A DNA stretch of 64,000 bases, from NCBI RefSeq assembly GCF_042885655.1, contig NZ_JBHVRO010000009.1:1-64000 (forward strand), given 5' to 3'. Within the stretch, counting starts at the first letter, position 1. Every line of letters begins with the position of its first letter. A model generated the notes under the pieces. The model was not told where the DNA came from. It made no database searches and saw only the letters and a list, made by a program, of their open reading frames with translations. The stretch comes from Psychrobacillus sp042885655 (lineage in GTDB: Bacteria; Bacillota; Bacilli; Bacillales_A; Planococcaceae). Position numbers and translations under genes: made by a program. Of this stretch, positions 43,176 through 51,931 are shown piece by piece.

Positions 43176-43206
43176 TCATTAACCCCCAAATTCTATTTCT
43201 CTCATT

Positions 43207-43232
43207 ATTTCGGCTATTTTGTACTTTTTTTA
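43207..43232 (-). promoter_or_regulatory. SigD-type promoter of motAB
   Basis: The minus strand has TAAA (43229-43232), a 14-bp spacer and GCCGAAAT (43207-43214), one change from the SigD -10 consensus GCCGATAT. It lies 32 bp before the motA start. motAB of B. subtilis is SigD dependent. Confidence 0.78.
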
Positions 43233-43365
43233 ATAATAAACTTATTTTCCTGTAATATAATTTCATATTTTATGAACAATATACGACTTTTTACCTCTAA
43301 TATGTATTGTTACATTTGACTGAAAACTGATATTATTAAGTTAAACATAGAAAGGGAGTATGAAT

Positions 43366-44598
43366 ATGTCATTATTTAATGAAACACTTAAAAAGTACGC
43401 TGCGCTCGCTGTAGAAGTTGGGGTTAATATTCAGCCTGGCCAAAATTTATTTATCTCTTCTTCAATCGATAGTGTTGAACTTGTTCGATTAATTACCAAA
43501 AAGGCGTATGAGGTCGGTGCAAATCAAGTATTTGTAGACTTTTCAGACGATGAAATTACTCGCTTACGCTATGATTTAGCTCCTAAAGAATCTTTTGACT
43601 CCTTCCCATCATGGAAAGTTCAAGAAAGAGAACTGTTAGCTGAACAAGGTACTGCTTTCATGAGCATTATAAGCCAAAGTCCAGACCTTTTAAAAGGTGT
43701 TGATACTAGTAAGATTGCTGCTTTCCAAAAAGCTGCTGGTACTGCATTAAGTAAATTTCGCCAATATACGCAATCCGATAAAGTTAGCTGGACAGTAATT
43801 GCTTCACCATCAAAAGAATGGGCTAAAAAGGTATTTCCGAATGTTGGGGAAGAAGAACAAGTTTCTGCACTTTGGGATGCTATCTTCAAAGCGGTACGCG
43901 CCGATTTAGAAGATCCAGTTTCAGCTTGGAAAGAACATGATAAACTACTACACGAGAAAGTAGATTATTTAAATGATAAAAACTATAAAAAACTACTCTA
44001 TACAGCTCCAGGAACTGATTTAACTATCGAACTTCCAGAAGGTCATTTATGGTGTGGAGCGAGCAGTGTCAACGAAAAAGGAGAAGACTTCATGGCGAAT
44101 ATGCCAACAGAAGAAGTTTTCACTGTTCCGTTGAAAACAGGTGTAGACGGTTACGTTTCAAGTTCTAAACCGTTAAGTTACGGTGGTAACATTATTGATA
44201 ATTTCACTGTTACTTTTGAAAAAGGTCGTATTGTAAAAGTAGAAGCAGAACAAGGCCAGAAAGTGCTTGAAGATCTTGTCGCAACAGATGAAGGTTCTCA
44301 CTACTTAGGGGAAGTTGCACTAGTTCCACATGACTCACCAATCTCTAATTCTAATTTATTATTCTACAATACTCTATTCGATGAAAATGCTTCGAATCAC
44401 TTAGCAATTGGTAGCGCATATGCATTTTGTCTAAAAGGCGGCAAAACGATGAGTCGCGAAGAACTTGCTAAGAATGGGCTTAATGAGAGTATTACTCATG
44501 TGGACTTTATGATTGGGTCCGATAAAATGGATATTGATGGAGTTAAAGAAGATGGGACTATAGAGCCTATCTTCCGCAACGGTAACTGGGCATTCTAA
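43366..44598 (+). CDS. M29 family aminopeptidase, copy 1
   Basis: A 410-residue metallo-aminopeptidase of the AmpS/PepS/thermophilic type (M29). The metal site includes E in NMPTEEVFT and the LVPHDSPIS and LFYNTLFDENASNHLAIG region. The start at 43366 has AAAGGGAG 7 nt upstream; ATG at 43360 is too close. A second copy at 54706 shares these motifs and the DFMIGS / GNWAF-type end. The enzyme trims N-terminal residues from peptides, which matches the peptide import and peptidase genes here. Confidence 0.92.
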   Translation: MSLFNETLKKYAALAVEVGVNIQPGQNLFISSSIDSVELVRLITKKAYEVGANQVFVDFSDDEITRLRYDLAPKESFDSFPSWKVQERELLAEQGTAFMSIISQSPDLLKGVDTSKIAAFQKAAGTALSKFRQYTQSDKVSWTVIASPSKEWAKKVFPNVGEEEQVSALWDAIFKAVRADLEDPVSAWKEHDKLLHEKVDYLNDKNYKKLLYTAPGTDLTIELPEGHLWCGASSVNEKGEDFMANMPTEEVFTVPLKTGVDGYVSSSKPLSYGGNIIDNFTVTFEKGRIVKVEAEQGQKVLEDLVATDEGSHYLGEVALVPHDSPISNSNLLFYNTLFDENASNHLAIGSAYAFCLKGGKTMSREELAKNGLNESITHVDFMIGSDKMDIDGVKEDGTIEPIFRNGNWAF

Positions 44599-44690
44599 CT
44601 ATTATTAAGTGGATTTCTATAAAATACTACTTACCTTTTAAATAGTTTTAAGCTATAATAATAGTAACATGACTAGTGAGGTGTTTAATA

Positions 44691-44825
44691 ATGGGCTTAT
44701 TCACAGTTACAGTTCTTGGCTTTGCAGCAGTTACAGGTATTGTAGGTTATACAGTTATGCATTACTTCGCAAAATCAATGAACTCACATGATTCAATTGC
44801 AGTAGATCCAAAACCTTCTAAATAA
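44691..44825 (+). CDS. 44-residue single-span membrane protein
   Basis: A complete small gene: TTACCT-N17-TATAAT promoter (about 44632-44660), GAGGTG 7 nt before the ATG, 44 codons and its own terminator. One membrane helix (residues 4-24, MGLFTVTVLGFAAVTGIVGY) is followed by a polar tail ending DPKPSK. It could be a small regulator of a membrane enzyme. No family recognised. Confidence 0.75.
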   Translation: MGLFTVTVLGFAAVTGIVGYTVMHYFAKSMNSHDSIAVDPKPSK

Positions 44826-44830
44826 TTCAA

Positions 44831-44860
44831 AACAACCGCATTTCTGCGGTTGTTTTTTTA
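44831..44860 (+). terminator. Terminator of the 44-residue protein gene
   Basis: A perfect 10-bp stem (AACAACCGCA / TGCGGTTGTT) with a TTTC loop and a T7 run, 5 bp after the stop. Confidence 0.92.
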
Positions 44861-44892
44861 TTTTAAGAGATTACAATGTTCTTCACTACTTC

Positions 44893-45076
44893 CCGATTTC
44901 TATTCCCGGGGGAATTCGGTAATCTTGTGGCAAATGTTTGTCCATTGCCCCATTGAATTGTGTAGTGACCTAGTGCTTAAGGTTCGGATAATGAAAGACT
45001 GACTTACTCTTTTAAAATCAAAGTTAGTTACAATTTCTTCGCTTCTTTATAAGTAGTTACTACTTATTTTTCTCTA
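44893..45076 (+). repeat. Dispersed ~280-bp intergenic repeat, copy 4 (diverged)
   Basis: This copy retains TCTTGTGGCAAATGTTTGTCC, then CTTACTCTTTTAAAA, ACAATTTCTTCGCTTCTTTAT and TACTTATTTTTCTC in the same order as copies 1 and 3. The second hairpin has decayed, and the first survives as a palindrome ATTCCCGGGGGAAT. The remaining 200 bp before mreBH are AT-rich with nothing distinct. Confidence 0.65.
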
Positions 45077-45288
45077 AATTGATATTATTTATCTTTTTCT
45101 TTTCATTTTAAAGACAGTTCTATGTCAATATAATGACTAGTACAGACTATTAGATTATATTGCTTCACCACCCTACATATATTGACCTATTAAACAATGA
45201 AACATTTGTAAACTTCCATAATGTTACACATGGCAAACCTCTTTTTATCATTTATACTTATTGAGTATGATTGAATGGAGGAATATAT

Positions 45289-46296
45289 ATGTTTTCAAAT
45301 GCCCATATTGGAATAGATTTAGGGACAGCAAATACATTAGTATATACGAAAAGTAAAGGCATAATTATAGATGAACCAACTGTAGTGGCAGTCAACACAA
45401 AAACGAGAGATATAATCGCATTTGGACATAAAGCAAAAGAAATGATTGGAAAGACACCGATTTCTATAGAAGTTATTCGCCCATTAAAAGACGGTGTCAT
45501 TGCTGATTTTGATATTACTACCCAATTATTGAAACTTATCATGCAGAATGCAAGTAAGAAACTGGGAACTTCATTGAGAAAGCCATCTGTTATAGTTTGT
45601 ACTCCATCAGGTGCTACTTCTGTCGAACGAAGAGCAATTCAAGATGCAGTAAGACAAAGTGGCGCTAAAGAAGTTCAACTTATGGAAGAACCTGTTGCAG
45701 CAGCGATTGGATCGGGTCTACCTGTAAATGAACCAGTTGCAAGTATGATTGTTGATATTGGTGGTGGTACTACAGAAGTTGGAATTATCTCATTCGGAGG
45801 TGTTGTTGCTTCTAACACTGTAAAGGCTGCAGGAGATAAAATGGATGAATCAATTATTCATTTTATCCGAAAAGAATATAATGTTTTAATTGGAGAACCT
45901 ACAGCAGAAGAAATTAAGAAAACTATTGGTCATGCCTTGATACCCCATACAGTAGAACAAATGGATGTACGAGGAAGAGATGTTGTTACTGGATTACCTA
46001 AAATAATTCATCTGTCCTCTACTCAAATACAAGGTGTATTGACTGAGTCTCTTGAAACAATCTTAGAAGCAATCCGTGCAACACTTGAAATATGTCCACC
46101 TGAACTTGCTGGTGATATCGTGGACCATGGAGTTGTGTTAACTGGTGGAGGGGCACTTCTAAAAGATATTAAAGAATGGCTTTCCAGCGTTATTGAAGTT
46201 CCAGTTCATATTGCTCCTGAACCTCTACAATCTGTGGCTATTGGAACAGGTAAATCTTTCTTTGTTTCTGAACGAAAACAAAAAGCGGCTAAATAA
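45289..46296 (+). CDS. mreBH: Rod-shape actin homologue MreBH
   Basis: A 335-residue bacterial actin that guides lateral wall synthesis. ATP-site motifs are IGIDLGTANTLVY, VVDIGGG-like MIVDIGGGTTEVG, and LTGGGALL. It aligns best with MreBH of B. subtilis (VCTPSG-T-VERRAI, RGRDLVTGLPK, PPELSGDIVD). It stands alone, without mreC or mreD, which also fits MreBH rather than MreB. The start at 45289 has GGAGG 7 nt upstream; an earlier frame start at 45271 lacks one. Confidence 0.92.
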   Translation: MFSNAHIGIDLGTANTLVYTKSKGIIIDEPTVVAVNTKTRDIIAFGHKAKEMIGKTPISIEVIRPLKDGVIADFDITTQLLKLIMQNASKKLGTSLRKPSVIVCTPSGATSVERRAIQDAVRQSGAKEVQLMEEPVAAAIGSGLPVNEPVASMIVDIGGGTTEVGIISFGGVVASNTVKAAGDKMDESIIHFIRKEYNVLIGEPTAEEIKKTIGHALIPHTVEQMDVRGRDVVTGLPKIIHLSSTQIQGVLTESLETILEAIRATLEICPPELAGDIVDHGVVLTGGGALLKDIKEWLSSVIEVPVHIAPEPLQSVAIGTGKSFFVSERKQKAAK

Positions 46297-46368
46297 TTCA
46301 AACAAATTAGAGGAAATAAACCCTTTTTTCATATAGAATATAAAGATAGATTATGGAGGGGAAAAAAT

Positions 46369-46938
46369 ATGCCTAATTTACGTGAAGTGTTAAAGTACAA
46401 TGAATATTTTGTAGAGAATAAACTATATGAACCTTTTTTAACAACGAAGTTTCCTGATAAGCGGGTGGTTATTTTAACATGCATGGATACTCGACTTATT
46501 GAATTACTACCTAAGTCTATGAATTTCAAAAATGGGGATGTCAAAATAGTAAAAAGTGCAGGAGCAGTTATTAATCATCCTTTCGGTGGTATTATGCGTA
46601 GTTTAATCGTAGCAGTTTATGAACTGCAGGCGGATGAAATATATGTAATAGGCCATCACGATTGTGGTATGAGTTCTATCCATACCGACAAAATTATAGA
46701 GAAAATGACTGCTCGAGGTATTGATCCTCGTAACTTTGATATATTAGAAAACTCCGGAGTAGATGTTGAAAAATGGTTAGAAGGTTTTTCAGATGTACAA
46801 GAAAGTGTTTTACACAGCGTTAATATGATAAAAAATCACCCTTTAATGATAAAAGATATTCCTATCCACGGTCTCATTATCGATCCAAATACGGGAAGAT
46901 TAGATTTGGTTGTAGACGGTGCACTTCATACAACTTAA
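46369..46938 (+). CDS. Beta-type carbonic anhydrase (YtiB-like)
   Basis: A 189-residue beta-carbonic anhydrase that interconverts CO2 and bicarbonate. Zinc ligands are C38, H96 and C99 (HHDC), and the D40-R42 dyad follows C38 in TCMDTR. Length and sequence resemble YtiB of B. subtilis. ATGGAGGGG precedes the ATG. A bidirectional terminator follows. Confidence 0.93.
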   Translation: MPNLREVLKYNEYFVENKLYEPFLTTKFPDKRVVILTCMDTRLIELLPKSMNFKNGDVKIVKSAGAVINHPFGGIMRSLIVAVYELQADEIYVIGHHDCGMSSIHTDKIIEKMTARGIDPRNFDILENSGVDVEKWLEGFSDVQESVLHSVNMIKNHPLMIKDIPIHGLIIDPNTGRLDLVVDGALHTT

Positions 46939-46969
46939 ATAATTTATTATTTCCCAGGAAATCGACAAA

Positions 46970-47010
46970 AAAATTGGTTATTCACCTATATGAATAACCA
47001 ATTTTTTATT
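46970..47010. terminator. Bidirectional terminator after the carbonic anhydrase
   Basis: A perfect 15-bp stem (AAAATTGGTTATTCA / TGAATAACCAATTTT) flanked by A and T runs between two convergent genes. Confidence 0.9.
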
Positions 47011-47036
47011 TACACATATTTCATTTAAACTTCCAG

Positions 47037-47585
47037 TCAACTGTGTTCATTATTAATGGAAGCATAAATATAGTGATCTTCCCACTTTCCATTTATATAG
47101 AGAAGGCTTTGAAGTAAGCCCTCCCGTTGGAATGCATTGTTCTCTAATACTTTTATAGATCCAAGATTTTTTGGAGATACAAACGCCTCAATTCGATTTA
47201 ACTGGACGTGTTCAAACCCGAATAGCTTTACAAGATGGACAGCTTCAGAAGCAATACCTTTTCCAATAAATTGTTCATCTATAGAATAACCGATGAGACC
47301 ACTTGAAAAAGGCATCCTTTTTAAACTATACAGAGAAATACTACCAATCATTTGATCAGTACCATGTGCAAACACACCGAAACTAAATTCTCTCTTTTCA
47401 TTCATCAATAGTAGAGACTCACGAATTTTTTCTCTTTGCACAGAAGTAGTATAATAATCATTTCGATGTAATGGTTCAAAAATGGACCAATATCTTTTGT
47501 TTTTAAAAACTAAATCTGCTAGACTTGGTGCGTCTTTTACATTTAATGTGCGTATATAACATGTATCTCCTTCTAAATAAATCAA
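47037..47585 (-). CDS. RimJ/RimL-type GNAT acetyltransferase
   Basis: A 182-residue GNAT of the ribosomal-protein acetyltransferase type. It has IGSISLY, GLIGYSIDEQFIGKGIASEAV (acetyl-CoA loop) and LNRIEAFVSPKNLGSIKVLENN. The start is TTG behind AAAGGATG. It begins 6 nt after the oligoendopeptidase gene and is its operon partner. Substrate unknown. Confidence 0.88.
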   Translation of the reverse strand: MIYLEGDTCYIRTLNVKDAPSLADLVFKNKRYWSIFEPLHRNDYYTTSVQREKIRESLLLMNEKREFSFGVFAHGTDQMIGSISLYSLKRMPFSSGLIGYSIDEQFIGKGIASEAVHLVKLFGFEHVQLNRIEAFVSPKNLGSIKVLENNAFQREGLLQSLLYINGKWEDHYIYASINNEHS

Positions 47586-47591
47586 GCATCG

Positions 47592-49394
47592 TCATCCTTT
47601 TGCATTAGTTAATTGTATAAACTCGTTTACATCTTGAATGCAAAGGTTAATGCCTTTTATCCAAAATGCCTCCTTTGTAATATCTTCCCCAAGATGCTTC
47701 ATTGCTAAATCTTCTACTGACATCACTGCAGTATCTTGAAGTAAAGCAATGTATTTCTCTTCGAAATTTGCTCCCTCATTAATTGCTTTTGCATATATGC
47801 TTAATGAAAACAAATAACCAAATGTGTACGGGAAGTTATAAAATGGAACTTCTGTAATATAAAAATGAAGTTTTGAAGCCCAGAAATGTGGATGTGTCGT
47901 TTCAAGTGCATCTCCATATGCTTCTTTTTGAGCTGTTTCCATTAACTCATTCAATTTCGTTGCAGAAACGATTCCTTTTTTACGTTCCTCATAAAATCTT
48001 GTTTCAAATAAGAAACGAGCATGAATGTTCATAAAGAACGCAACACTTCGTTGAATTTTATCTTCTAGTAGTGCTATTTTTTCATCATCTGTCTTTGCTT
48101 CTTTAACAGCTGCATCCGCAACAATCATTTCCGCAAATGTAGAAGCTGTTTCCGCAACTCCCATTGCGTATTGGCGATTTATCCAATGTACTGGTCTTAA
48201 AGCATATGAATGAAATGCATGTCCTAATTCATGCGCTAAAGTCGAGACATTCGACATTGTTCCGCTATAAGTCATGAAAATTCGAGATTCCTCTGAAACT
48301 GGCATACCTGTACAAAATCCACCAGGACGCTTGTTCGGGCGATCTTCTGCTTCAATCCATCCTTTTTCAAATGCGTTTCTTGTGAAAGCTTCTAATTTAG
48401 GTCCAAATTCTTTAAAATGTTTTAGAATAAACTCGGCGCCTTGTTGGTAATCCATTTTTTCTGTTGAAGCACTTACTGGTGCATCTAAATCATACCAATG
48501 CATTCCATTTTCCTTTAGCATCGTCGACTTTACGTTTAAATATTCCACAAAAGGAGCTTTATTTTTAGAAATTGCTCCCCACATAGCATCAAGCGTCTCT
48601 TGTTTCATTCGATTAATATCTAGAGGTTCTTGTAATACAGACTCCCAGCCTCTTTTTTCATATACAGCAAGTCGGAAACCAGCTATATGATTTAATGTTT
48701 TTGCAAAAAACTCTTCTTTTTCAGTCCAAGCAGCTTCAAGTGTTTCAAAAGCCTCTTTTCGAGTGGAAGCATTTTCGTGTGAACTTAAATTATTTGCTTG
48801 TCCAACGGAAAGTTCTTTTTCTTCGCCATCTACTTTTACTTTTACTCGAATGTCTCCTACTAATAAATCATAAAGTTGACCCCAAGCATGGTAACCATCC
48901 ACCCCAAGAGTTGTAATCATTTCTTCTTCTTTTTCAGTGAGCATTTTCTTTGCTTCATCTCTCCACTCATTTAGGACAAATGAAAAATCAGCTAATTCCG
49001 ATGACTTCATTAGTTCATTCCAAACCGATTCATCTGTTTTACTTAATCCTTGCTGGATTACAAGCATTAAAGAAGAAAACTTCGCATATATACTTCCCAT
49101 TTCCCCTTCTAAAAGTGCTGCATTTTTATCAGTAGTGTCTTGTGCAAGGAAGCATCCAATTACTGCTCCTGCTTCCGATAAATTAACTGCAATATCTTTT
49201 AGTTCGTTTATAATTTTTTCTAATTCCTGTGCATCTTTACTTGAAGTAGGAGTTGAAAAACCTTTCAATTTCTCTTCAAATAACTTCTGTTTTTCTTTAA
49301 CTTCATCTAAATGAATCCGTAAATCTTTTGATGCACTTCCACCTTCAAAAAACGAATCAAGATCCCACGTAATTGGATACAATTTTTCAGCCAT
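47592..49394 (-). CDS. M3 family oligoendopeptidase (PepF type)
   Basis: A 600-residue cytosolic zinc peptidase that cleaves short peptides. The zinc motif HELGHAFH lies about two thirds along, with the third ligand in GVAETASTFAE. Length and the final YLFSLSIYAKA and DTAVMS segments fit the oligoendopeptidase F group. AGGGGG precedes the ATG. Works downstream of peptide import. Confidence 0.93.
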   Translation of the reverse strand: MAEKLYPITWDLDSFFEGGSASKDLRIHLDEVKEKQKLFEEKLKGFSTPTSSKDAQELEKIINELKDIAVNLSEAGAVIGCFLAQDTTDKNAALLEGEMGSIYAKFSSLMLVIQQGLSKTDESVWNELMKSSELADFSFVLNEWRDEAKKMLTEKEEEMITTLGVDGYHAWGQLYDLLVGDIRVKVKVDGEEKELSVGQANNLSSHENASTRKEAFETLEAAWTEKEEFFAKTLNHIAGFRLAVYEKRGWESVLQEPLDINRMKQETLDAMWGAISKNKAPFVEYLNVKSTMLKENGMHWYDLDAPVSASTEKMDYQQGAEFILKHFKEFGPKLEAFTRNAFEKGWIEAEDRPNKRPGGFCTGMPVSEESRIFMTYSGTMSNVSTLAHELGHAFHSYALRPVHWINRQYAMGVAETASTFAEMIVADAAVKEAKTDDEKIALLEDKIQRSVAFFMNIHARFLFETRFYEERKKGIVSATKLNELMETAQKEAYGDALETTHPHFWASKLHFYITEVPFYNFPYTFGYLFSLSIYAKAINEGANFEEKYIALLQDTAVMSVEDLAMKHLGEDITKEAFWIKGINLCIQDVNEFIQLTNAKG

Positions 49395-49547
49395 TATTTT
49401 TCCCCCTTAAAAATTCATACTAGTTCGAATTATATTATACCATGTTTTCCATAATTGGATTATTCCGCTTTTGCCATGAAACATTCACAAATCGGTTGGT
49501 TTGTTAGAATATTTGAAAGGTATACTAGAAGGATAGGAGGGATGCAT

Positions 49548-50276
49548 ATGATTAAAATAGTCCTTTTGATTATAAGCTGGATCTCTACAGTTGCGGTAAG
49601 TATACTCGCAAGTACGCTACCAATAAATCATCATACAACTAGAGAAATTTCAAATTGGCTACCAGCTTTATTTACTCCTGCAAGCTATGTTTTTCTTATT
49701 TGGTTTGCCATCTACTTTTTATTAGCATGTTGGATATGGAATATTATGAAAGAATATAAGAACGGAGTAACTATATCTTGGAAACGAGTAATACTATTCG
49801 TATTTAGTTCGATTCTCAATATTCTTTGGATCTTTTTTTGGCATTATGGATTATTTGCACTTTCACTAATTGATATGTTTGCTTTGATAGGAATTTTGTT
49901 TTTACTATATATGACTTATTCTACAATGGAGCAATCTTGGATGACGAGAAATCCTATCTCTGTTTATCTAGGATGGATGCTCGTTGCTACATTTATAAAT
50001 ACTGATTACTATCTTACTTTCATTGAATTTAGTGGATGGGGAATCACAAAATCATTGTGGATAGTAATTTTTTTAACAGTAGCTACCGCAATTGCTATGC
50101 ATATACGTTTCCATTATAATGACCCTGTAATCGTCCTTGTCTTTATTTGGTCTTTTATCGGTATAGCTGTTCACCATTTGTTGGATGAATTATTAATCAC
50201 AGCTGCTTCTATGTTTTTAAGTTGTGTACTTATAGTAGGAATCTTCTTCATAAAAAAAATGCCTCGGAAATTATGA
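49548..50276 (+). CDS. TspO/MBR-like membrane protein
   Basis: A 242-residue protein with about seven membrane helices. The NWLPALFTPASYVFLIW segment resembles the tryptophan-rich sensory protein (TspO) family, though this gene is longer than typical TspO (about 155). The start at 49548 has GGAGG 7 nt upstream; frames back to 49455 are not supported. Ligand and role unknown. Confidence 0.7.
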   Translation: MIKIVLLIISWISTVAVSILASTLPINHHTTREISNWLPALFTPASYVFLIWFAIYFLLACWIWNIMKEYKNGVTISWKRVILFVFSSILNILWIFFWHYGLFALSLIDMFALIGILFLLYMTYSTMEQSWMTRNPISVYLGWMLVATFINTDYYLTFIEFSGWGITKSLWIVIFLTVATAIAMHIRFHYNDPVIVLVFIWSFIGIAVHHLLDELLITAASMFLSCVLIVGIFFIKKMPRKL

Positions 50277-50296
50277 TTTCCAAGGCATTTTTTTTA
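50252..50296. terminator. Bidirectional terminator between the TspO-like gene and map
   Basis: A stem AAAAAATGCCT / AGGCATTTTTT with an inner GGAAA / TTTCC extension; the plus-strand stop codon is in its loop. Confidence 0.85.
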
Positions 50297-51043
50297 ATCA
50301 ATTTTCGTCAATAAAAGTGGCCCTTCTTTTGTAACTACAATCGTATGTTCAATTTGAGCAACTAACGATTTATCTGGTGTTACAAAAGTCCAACCATCAC
50401 CTGATTCTACAATATGCTCTGCTTTTTGAGAGATAAAAGGCTCTACTGCAAGAACCATACCTTCTTTTAGAATCGTTGGATCCCATGCATCATAATAATT
50501 TAACACATGCTGAGGAGCTTCATGCAAAGATTTACCAATACCATGCCCAGTTAAGTTCATAATAACATGCAAACCATTTTCTTTTGCTTCTCTAGCTACA
50601 GCTTTCCCGATTTGGTTCAAACGAGATCCAGCTTTAACTTTTAACATAGCCCGATTAAATGCACTTTCAGCTACTGCACATAGTTTTTCTTTTTCTTCAT
50701 ACCCATCACCAACGACAAATGAAATACCTGTATCTGCAAAATATCCATCATATGAACCCGAGACATCAATGTTCACGATATCGCCTTCTTTAATGACACG
50801 AGATCCTGGTATACCATGTGCCACTTCTTCGTTTACACTTATACACGTGTAACCTGGAAAATCATATTCCCCCATTGGTCCTGAAATAGCACCATATTGT
50901 TCAAATAGTTTTCCACCGATTTCATCGATTTCTTTCGTTGTTACTCCCGGTTTGGTTGCTGCTCTCATTACATCTCTAACTTCCGCAACAATTCGACCGA
51001 TTTTTTTTAACGCTTCTAACTCTTCGTTTGTTTGTACAATCAT
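50294..51043 (-). CDS. map: Methionine aminopeptidase type I (MapB/YflG-like)
   Basis: A 250-residue metallopeptidase that removes the first methionine. Metal ligands are in NIDVSGSYDGYFADTG, GHGIGKSLHE and EPFI plus the final QIEHTIVV. It matches B. subtilis YflG (249 residues) more than the ribosomal-operon Map, including the DFPGYTCISVNEEVAHGIP segment. The start at 51043 is set by AAGGGA upstream. It follows thiT by 46 nt and may be read through from the TPP riboswitch. Confidence 0.92.
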   Translation of the reverse strand: MIVQTNEELEALKKIGRIVAEVRDVMRAATKPGVTTKEIDEIGGKLFEQYGAISGPMGEYDFPGYTCISVNEEVAHGIPGSRVIKEGDIVNIDVSGSYDGYFADTGISFVVGDGYEEKEKLCAVAESAFNRAMLKVKAGSRLNQIGKAVAREAKENGLHVIMNLTGHGIGKSLHEAPQHVLNYYDAWDPTILKEGMVLAVEPFISQKAEHIVESGDGWTFVTPDKSLVAQIEHTIVVTKEGPLLLTKID

Positions 51044-51089
51044 CTTAAAAGATCCCTTCTCATTTGAATGTACAATAATCATATCATAT

Positions 51090-51671
51090 TTAAACTTTAT
51101 TCGGCAGTAGAAGGCGTGGCGCTTTTACAAATAAGATTGTACAAATGAATGCCGCGAATAAAAATACTGGAATCATATAAGTAGCATTATAGATTAATGA
51201 ATACAAAATTACGTTTTGATCGCCAGCATATTCTCCGAAAAATACTATTCCAGAAGTGACATGTGCTAAATAACGAAGAAACGCAGCTAGGAATGCTCCT
51301 AAAATGACTGCAATCGCCATTTTTTTCGTATCTTTATTTTCAAGTGCTTTCATATATGCTGGTCTAAAGAAACCAGCGAATCCGGCTACCATAAACGCTA
51401 TAAAATAATCGATTGATACTTGCAAAAATACATATCCAAAAGATAACGGTACTGCATAAAAACGACCTGTTGCTACCTGCAATAACCCAATTAAAAATCC
51501 TGTAATAAGACCAGCAACAACACCCCGTCGAAAAGCAATTAAAATAACTGGAACAAGCACGAAAGTAACGGAGCCGCCTTGTGGCATACCAAACCCTAGC
51601 ATATCTAATACATACCCTAAGGCTGCAAAAATAGCGATTTCTATTAATAATAATACACGTTGATTTCTCAT
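51090..51671 (-). CDS. thiT: Thiamine ECF transporter substrate component ThiT
   Basis: A 193-residue membrane protein with six helices that binds thiamine for the energy-coupling factor transporter. Typical motifs are GGSVTFVLVP, the aromatic binding segment QVATGRFYAVPLSFGYVFLQ and YLAHVTSGIVFFGEYA. The start is ATG at 51671 with AAAAAGGAG 7 nt upstream; an in-frame GTG at 51692 lies before the site. It is controlled by a TPP riboswitch. Confidence 0.95.
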   Translation of the reverse strand: MRNQRVLLLIEIAIFAALGYVLDMLGFGMPQGGSVTFVLVPVILIAFRRGVVAGLITGFLIGLLQVATGRFYAVPLSFGYVFLQVSIDYFIAFMVAGFAGFFRPAYMKALENKDTKKMAIAVILGAFLAAFLRYLAHVTSGIVFFGEYAGDQNVILYSLIYNATYMIPVFLFAAFICTILFVKAPRLLLPNKV

Positions 51672-51690
51672 CGTAATCTCCTTTTTGACC

Positions 51691-51728
51691 ACAAAAAAAA
51701 CGACCCTGGGATAGACCCAGACATCGCG
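51691..51728 (-). terminator. TPP riboswitch expression-platform terminator
   Basis: On the minus strand, CTGGG-TCTAT-CCCAG and flanking pairs form a hairpin followed by a run of eight T. It lies between the aptamer and the thiT ribosome site. Confidence 0.85.
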
Positions 51729-51744
51729 CGATTGTCAGTTTCCA

Positions 51745-51823
51745 TCCACATCCCTACGCAAGCATTAACTTACAGGTTCGAAGGGTACTATCTCAGCCGC
51801 GTAAGCGACGCCCCTTGTGGTTA
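51745..51823 (-). promoter_or_regulatory. TPP riboswitch (THI element)
   Basis: Read on the minus strand, the region has the P1 stem AACCACA / TGTGG, then GGGG, the conserved GCGGCTGAGATAGTACCC, GAACCTG and TGCGTAGGGA blocks in order. These are the hallmark blocks of the thiamine pyrophosphate aptamer. A terminator follows, so thiamine abundance should end transcription before thiT. Confidence 0.96.
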
Positions 51824-51931
51824 TGAATTATTTAGTTCGTGTTCATTGTAGCCCAATAAAATAAGTAATGCAACCCCATGTTTTTGATTGTTATACTAAT
51901 AGAAATATTATACGAAAAGGGGCAGACGATT

